DNA of 64,000 nucleotides from Chryseolinea soli (GTDB lineage: Bacteria > Bacteroidota > Bacteroidia > Cytophagales > Cyclobacteriaceae), in contig NZ_CP032382.1 of assembly GCF_003589925.1 (NCBI RefSeq), positions 6,820,001-6,884,000 of the forward strand, in the 5' to 3' direction. This document shows, piece after piece, positions 59,714-64,000 of this stretch. Each line of letters starts with the position of its first letter. The stretch's first letter is position 1. A model generated the notes under the pieces. It was not told the origin of the DNA. It worked only from the letters and a program-made list of their open reading frames with translations, and searched no databases. The position numbers and the translations under genes were made by a program.

Positions 59714-60286
59714 TCATTCGCAATCCGCAGGCGTAGATGCATATTCTTTTAACTTCTTCAACTCTTCACATACTTTCTTTTTCCAGCTGGCTTGAGATTC
59801 AGCAATGATTCCGTGTGCGGTATCCTTATCATAGGCTGCCTGCATGTCTGCGCATTCCTGATATAGCTTTTGAATAACTGGGTCGAATGATTCCCCTGTC
59901 GGATCTGGCGCTGCCTGTATGGCTTTTCTTAATTTTCGAGCAAGAAGTTCCGTTAGATCAAAATGCAACTGTTCATGAGCTAATAAATAGTCGGCAGTAT
60001 CTGTTTTCCATGACTTATATCTTTGAAAAATTGATTTTACACGATAGCTAAATGCATTATTTTTTTCAACAAGAATCGGCTCTACTCTAACCCAACTCTG
60101 CGCGCGGATGTACAAATTATTTCCATTACCGGGCGCTTTACCTTTAAAGTCCGTCCATCTCAATTTATCGGTATCGCTCCAACATTTTAGACTGTCGGTG
60201 TCTTGCGAAAACAGGTCCGATGAAATATGCGTAACAAAAACTACCGCCATCAACCTTAACATTATCATATCGCGCAGGGTCATCAT
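59714..60286 (-). CDS. Secreted DUF922-like protein with HExxH motif, encoded after an Rhs tip
   Basis: 190 residues; signal peptide ~1-28 (MLRLMAVVFVTHISSDLFSQ). The motif HEQLH (H104, E105, H108) in ADYLLAHEQLHFDLTELLARKLRK matches the DUF922 family of predicted secreted zinc proteases; WTDFKGKAP near the N-terminus also fits. It starts 4 bp after the OmpA-like Rhs tip stop, exactly where an immunity gene normally stands. Whether it is a protease accompanying the tip, an inactivator acting as immunity, or an unrelated passenger cannot be decided. Confidence 0.75.
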   Translation of the reverse strand: MMTLRDMIMLRLMAVVFVTHISSDLFSQDTDSLKCWSDTDKLRWTDFKGKAPGNGNNLYIRAQSWVRVEPILVEKNNAFSYRVKSIFQRYKSWKTDTADYLLAHEQLHFDLTELLARKLRKAIQAAPDPTGESFDPVIQKLYQECADMQAAYDKDTAHGIIAESQASWKKKVCEELKKLKEYASTPADCE

Positions 60287-60290
60287 TGAA

Positions 60291-61310
60291 TTAGGGGTTT
60301 GTCAATATAAACGTGGCACTCATATTTCCTCCCGTTTTGCCAATTTCTCCTGGAGTAGCTTTCAACTGTGAGGCTGGGATTCCCGCAGCCCTCAAAGCAT
60401 CATAAATTGCCTGAGCTCGGCTTGATGTTAGTTCTTTCTGGTGCTTCTCAAAAAGCCAGCTCGGTTCGGCATTAACGTTTCCTTTTATTTCCAGATGAAG
60501 GTTGGAAGAGCTCTTTAAAGTAATATTCAATTCGTTTATAAGCTTGTCGTTAGCCGGTGTACTATAAAGACTGGATTTGTCAGCTTCGAATTGATATGCA
60601 TCAAACACCAGTGTACCATGAGGCTTAACGTCAAACGGTGGTCGTGGATCAGGTTGTTTCCTTTTTTCCGGTTCCTCACGCTTGCGCAGAGGAGGCTTAG
60701 GCTTTGCCTTGTATATCGGGCCTGGCGGAATGTATACCACTGCCGACTCCTCTTCGGGCTCTTCAGGCTCTTCAACAATGGGTTGCGGCGGCAGAGGTGC
60801 AGGCTGAGTTGTTGATATTGGAGGCGGTTTCGGCAAGCCGAAATTATACGGAACTGGTTTGCCCTTACTTCTAGCTACGGGTTTTACATACTCCTGATTG
60901 CCCGCTGCTCTGGTGCCGATCAATCTTCCGATACCAAAAAATGCCTTGATTCTTTGCCAGACGGTTGGCGAAAGACCAGTTGGGTCTCCATACAAAACTG
61001 GATTGTTCTCTGCAAAATCATACGGACTAATTCCCGAGAAGAAGTCTGTCAATGGGTCGATTTGTAAAAAACGTCCAATCGCTGGGTCGTAGGTACGGAA
61101 AAGAGTTGAATACCAACCAAGATTTAAGTCAGTCTGTAATTCAGAACCTCCATTGAATAGACGTCTATTTTGAACGGAGTTCTCCCGTGAGTACGAGTTA
61201 AAGGCAAGCCCAAAGGGATAGTAATCATCCTGCTGCACCACCGGAGACTTAACATGCTCCACCTTAAAATCGTCAAAGAACACCTCTACTTCCGTAGGAT
61301 TTTCATTTTC
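60291..61310 (-). CDS. Displaced Rhs tip with Pro-rich linker and OmpA-like C-terminus
   Basis: The frame is open from just after the DUF2750 stop (61310). It has no ATG before the core, only GTG 61283, so it is probably silent. It begins with the 92-bp copy of Rhs core (ENPTEVEVFFDDFKVEHV, DDYYPFGL), then core end GRFLQIDPLTDFFSGISPYDFAENNPVLYGDPTGL. Next is a Pro/Glu/Lys-rich linker (about 130 residues) and an OmpA-like domain (GTLVFDAYQFEADKSSLYS ... SSRAQAIYDALRAAGIPASQLKATPGEIG). An OmpA-type domain is unusual as a toxin tip; it may anchor to peptidoglycan. Recombination through the repeat would join it in frame to the Rhs trunk. Confidence 0.8.
   Translation of the reverse strand, partial: ENENPTEVEVFFDDFKVEHVKSPVVQQDDYYPFGLAFNSYSRENSVQNRRLFNGGSELQTDLNLGWYSTLFRTYDPAIGRFLQIDPLTDFFSGISPYDFAENNPVLYGDPTGLSPTVWQRIKAFFGIGRLIGTRAAGNQEYVKPVARSKGKPVPYNFGLPKPPPISTTQPAPLPPQPIVEEPEEPEEESAVVYIPPGPIYKAKPKPPLRKREEPEKRKQPDPRPPFDVKPHGTLVFDAYQFEADKSSLYSTPANDKLINELNITLKSSSNLHLEIKGNVNAEPSWLFEKHQKELTSSRAQAIYDALRAAGIPASQLKATPGEIGKTGGNMSATFILTNP
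61216..61307. repeat. 92-bp exact direct repeat, copy A (Rhs core)
   Basis: Identical base for base to 62576-62667. It encodes NPTEVEVFFDDFKVEHV to DYYPF in both copies. It marks the 5' border of the displaced OmpA-like tip. Confidence 0.97.
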
Positions 61311-61694
61311 TTATTCGTATTGTTCTAATTCCTTATCAAGAGCACCTCGCAATTCCTGTGCTGGTATAACGACGCCCTTTTCAGCTGGTGTGTAAAAAAT
61401 TGCTGCTTTTATGCCGTCCCTAGTCATCCCATTTAGCCATTTCTCAATGAAATCTTCCAGGGAAATCTTTTTCGGTTGATAGTCTTTCCAAGCGTCGGTC
61501 GCGCAGAGTTCTGCAAACTCAATTTCGGGCCAAAATGCCAACATCTTTTCTTCGTCATTCGCTAATGTTGCCCAACCGTCGCTATAAAGCCCCCAAACTT
61601 GCTCAAAATCAGCTACCTTTCTGATAAAGTAAGAATAGCGTTCGGAAGCAGAGAGATTGATTACATTTTGGACTTTTTTGTTAATATCCTTCAT
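61311..61694 (-). CDS. DUF2750 protein, probable immunity to the Ntox8-like toxin
   Basis: 127 residues matching DUF2750: SASERYSYFIRKVADFEQVWGLYSDGWATL, MLAFWPEIEFAELCATDAWKDYQPKKISLEDFIEKWLNGMTRDGIKAAIFYTP, ending ELEQYE. Small, acidic, cytoplasmic. Its start overlaps the toxin gene stop by 14 bp, the classical toxin-immunity arrangement. Right after its stop the displaced Rhs tip begins, so tip plus immunity look like one inserted cassette. Immunity function is inferred from position. Confidence 0.85.
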   Translation of the reverse strand: MKDINKKVQNVINLSASERYSYFIRKVADFEQVWGLYSDGWATLANDEEKMLAFWPEIEFAELCATDAWKDYQPKKISLEDFIEKWLNGMTRDGIKAAIFYTPAEKGVVIPAQELRGALDKELEQYE

Positions 61695-64000
61695 ACTTAT
61701 GCTCTAGTTTATGCAAGTCCGAATCTTGTAGCTTCGCGTTTTTATAGCTATGTCCATCCTTTGCTCTTTGCTTCCTAGGATGTGCCAGTACTTTTCCTGG
61801 CCCAGTCGAATTCCGGGAGTTACCAGGTAATCTAATCGTAGCCCTGTTGCCATTCTGAATATGTCTTACTTCATTTTTTATCCATCCTCTATCAGCGCTT
61901 CCCACTTTAGGGTCATTTGCCAACTCCTTTAATCTAGCCTGTTTACCACTTCTTCCCACATTCTTTTCTGGCGCTGGTCTCCCCATTGGAATTCCTTCCA
62001 AGTTTACCGCTGCTTTAAACAAATTATGGACTGCTTCGCCTGGGGTCTCGGAGTCATGTGCGTCCATGATATTATAAGCAGAATTCAATCCCGGAACCTG
62101 ACTTACAACTTCCTCTACCTCCCCTTTCATTTTCGCCGTTTCTTCCTTGAGTATCGGAGCTTTTTCCATTGCCGCACCAAAGTTCGCTGCACTTTGAGCT
62201 GATCCATCATTCCCATCACCAAATAGGAAACTTACAATAGTTTCAAATAGCTCGGCACCTTGTGTAAACAAGCTCCCAGCGCTGGGGCCCTCAGGCACAG
62301 GCTCAGCTTGTTTGAACGGCAAATCCGCTGTCTCCAGTCCCTCTAACTCAATATTCGTCGTGACTTTATTCTCGCTGAATGCATATGGACTGTTGTATAC
62401 ATACTTGTGCGATAACGGGTCAACGTTAAAGAACCTGCCAATATCAGGTTGGTGATTTCTCCATTTGAACGAGTCCCAATTCAAACCAAGCTCGTCAATA
62501 TGCTCCTGGCCTTGGAATTTCTTGCGATTCAAGACCGAGTTTTCACGTCTGTAAGAGTTGTAGGTTAAACCGAACGGATAGTAATCATCCTGCTGCACCA
62601 CCGGAGACTTAACATGCTCCACCTTAAAATCGTCAAAGAACACCTCTACTTCCGTAGGATTTTCATTACTCAGATAAATATACAAATATCCCGGTTGTTT
62701 CACCGGGTAGCTCAGGGAAAGCTTTTGGTGACAGCCGTTTTGGCCGTGCTCTATGGCATCGGTGGTGATTTGTGAATAGCCCAGATCCGTCGAACTCGCT
62801 TGCATATCCCTATCCAGGAACACAAAGTTCAGATAGGCTTTCGGTGCTGTATTGCCTGGGTCATTCGTAAGGTGTGGAATCGGATTGACGAGCATGGGCA
62901 GATCCCCCAGGCTTCCTGGCGCGCCACCATCAATAAACGTTCCGGTCGAGATAGAGGCGGCGGAACCCAGGGTGGTGATGAAGTTCACAATAGGCGCGCC
63001 GGGGGTCTCTTGGGAAAGATCGACATATTTTGCCCAAACCTCCATGTTCACCGTGTCGCCGGGCATGACGCTTATCGACTGGGCCAGACCAAACTTGGCG
63101 GCGGTGTTACCACCGGTTAACCGCGTGGCATAACCGTCCACCGTTCCAAAGCCTGTACATACTCCCTCGGGGACACCGCTATTGTTGTTAGTGTGATCGA
63201 ACCAATAGTGTCTCACTTTTACGGCTTCGTCGTAGTAGAGGAATTTGGCGCGGTCTTCGTCTTCGTGATCGGGTTCGAGGGTTGCGATAGAAGACTCCGT
63301 TTCGCGTTTCGTGGTGAAGGTTAGACGTACGTTGCCCAGGTGGTCCTTCAGGTGATATTGATATTCATTTGTTTCCGTTTTCGCCTTGGCGGGGATGATG
63401 CGTCCTTCGGCGTGGTTGATGAATTTCAATGTGTCGTTCTCCAGGAAAAGACTGCCCACATAGTCGCTGCGCTTGGTCATGGCGTTGTTGGCATCGAACA
63501 CCTGTTGAGCCAGTTTGCGGCCAGTGGCATCGTAGATGTATTTGACATATTCTCCGGAGGTCTTATTTACGCGTGCCGGTAAGTTCAGGTGGTTGTAGGT
63601 GATGCTTTGAACGTCTTTGTTCAGGTCGCTTACCATGTTGCCGTTAGGGTCGTAGCTATAGTCCAGGGTGGTGTTGGTGCCATCTTTAAAACCTTTGGCT
63701 CTAATAGAGTCATAGGCGTTGGGCGCATCCGTTACGGCCAGCAGCTTGTTGGAGCGTTGCAGGTCCGTGCCATAGCTGTAGGTGAGCGCATCGATGCTCG
63801 CACCGTCTTTGCCGGTGCGCTGCAGGTTGAGGATGTTGCCGTTCAGGTCATAACCGCTCTTGCCGCCTGTGCCCATAATGGACTCTTTGTAGGCATTCGT
63901 AGTAGCCCAATCGATGGTTTGCCCGCTTCCAGTTGCCTCGAGATGATCCGCTGACGTGAGCCTGTTCATAGGGTCGTAACTGTAGCGATAGGCGCGTTGC
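61681..64000 (-). CDS. Rhs-family polymorphic toxin, C-terminal part with Ntox8-like tip (5' beyond window)
   Basis: The frame stays open past the window end (RAYRYSYDPMNRLTSADHLE), so ATG 63969 is internal. About 770 residues are visible. RHS/YD repeats come first (YDLNGNILNLQRTG, YSYDPNGNMVSDLNKDVQSITYNHLNLPARV, YIYDATGRKLAQQ, YQYHLKDHLGNVRLTF), then a carbohydrate-binding-like insert, the core end ([47 protein letters not shown]) and the tip. The last 88 residues (61684-61947) resemble Ntox8: KELANDPKVGSADRGWIKNEV, RATIRLP, GKVLAHPRKQRAKDGHSYKNA and LQDSDLHKLEHKYEG. Presumed nuclease-type toxin; delivery route not visible. Confidence 0.9.
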   Translation of the reverse strand, partial: QRAYRYSYDPMNRLTSADHLEATGSGQTIDWATTNAYKESIMGTGGKSGYDLNGNILNLQRTGKDGASIDALTYSYGTDLQRSNKLLAVTDAPNAYDSIRAKGFKDGTNTTLDYSYDPNGNMVSDLNKDVQSITYNHLNLPARVNKTSGEYVKYIYDATGRKLAQQVFDANNAMTKRSDYVGSLFLENDTLKFINHAEGRIIPAKAKTETNEYQYHLKDHLGNVRLTFTTKRETESSIATLEPDHEDEDRAKFLYYDEAVKVRHYWFDHTNNNSGVPEGVCTGFGTVDGYATRLTGGNTAAKFGLAQSISVMPGDTVNMEVWAKYVDLSQETPGAPIVNFITTLGSAASISTGTFIDGGAPGSLGDLPMLVNPIPHLTNDPGNTAPKAYLNFVFLDRDMQASSTDLGYSQITTDAIEHGQNGCHQKLSLSYPVKQPGYLYIYLSNENPTEVEVFFDDFKVEHVKSPVVQQDDYYPFGLTYNSYRRENSVLNRKKFQGQEHIDELGLNWDSFKWRNHQPDIGRFFNVDPLSHKYVYNSPYAFSENKVTTNIELEGLETADLPFKQAEPVPEGPSAGSLFTQGAELFETIVSFLFGDGNDGSAQSAANFGAAMEKAPILKEETAKMKGEVEEVVSQVPGLNSAYNIMDAHDSETPGEAVHNLFKAAVNLEGIPMGRPAPEKNVGRSGKQARLKELANDPKVGSADRGWIKNEVRHIQNGNRATIRLPGNSRNSTGPGKVLAHPRKQRAKDGHSYKNAKLQDSDLHKLEHKYEGY
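62576..62667. repeat. 92-bp exact direct repeat, copy B (Rhs core)
   Basis: Identical to copy A at 61216-61307, in the same orientation, 1360 bp away, inside the intact Rhs gene just before the tip. Reading frames of the two copies correspond, so collapse would give an in-frame chimera. Confidence 0.97.

Overview
The window looks like a chromosomal piece of a large-genome Bacteroidota, most likely order Cytophagales. The signs are SusC/SusD pairs, a type IX secretion (T9SS) C-terminal tail, LytTR and NtrC-type two-component systems, 750-810 residue MacB/FtsX-like permeases, promoter-like sites of the TTG...TAnnTTTG type, and Bacteroidota-style intergenic repeats. GC content is about 50-55 % except in the last 8 kb, which is AT-richer. 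No rRNA, tRNA, CRISPR array, transposase or integrase was seen.

Layout. 0-5 kb: the end of a LytS-type kinase with its LytTR regulator, a Lys/Ala-tailed SWIB protein, a receiver-only regulator, two ankyrin-repeat proteins and an AraC regulator. 5-12.7 kb: two MacB-like permeases transcribed divergently from an NtrC-type regulator and its kinase. 12.9-22 kb: an aldo/keto reductase, then a SusC-SusD-lipoprotein-lipoprotein-metalloprotease operon, probably for capturing and cleaving a proteinaceous substrate. 22-30 kb: an LtaS-like sulfatase-fold membrane enzyme, a lipoprotein MsrB, and the inorganic-carbon transporter pair DabA/DabB. 30-46.7 kb: copper or heavy-metal defence, comprising CopA-type ATPase, HMA chaperone, HYC_CC_PP protein, a CusA split into two ORFs, a TolC-type channel, two CusB-like adaptors, a DUF3347 protein and an AraC regulator with an N-terminal HMA-like domain. 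A third MacB-like permease and a GH123-like protein are interspersed. 46.8-56.2 kb: methyltransferase, Lgt, thioesterase, amidohydrolase, a second aldo/keto reductase, a gamma-glutamyltransferase-like protein and a gluconate-2-dehydrogenase-like pair. Short palindromic repeats cluster on both sides of the amidohydrolase/reductase pair.

56.4-64 kb, on the minus strand, is a polymorphic-toxin locus and the most interesting part. The 3' part of a large Rhs gene enters from beyond the window end and finishes in an Ntox8-like toxin tip, followed by an overlapping DUF2750 gene (candidate immunity protein). Immediately after that lies a displaced second Rhs tip that starts with a 92-bp exact copy of the Rhs core. 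Collapsing the two copies would join the trunk in frame to that second tip, which ends in an OmpA-like domain and is followed by a secreted HExxH protein. Further on are at least two decayed Rhs tips, each next to a surviving possible immunity gene (a MORN/YwqK-like lipoprotein, a SUFU-domain protein) and a probably frameshifted gene. The arrangement reads as a history of tip replacements.

All functions come from reading motifs and recalling families. No database search was possible.
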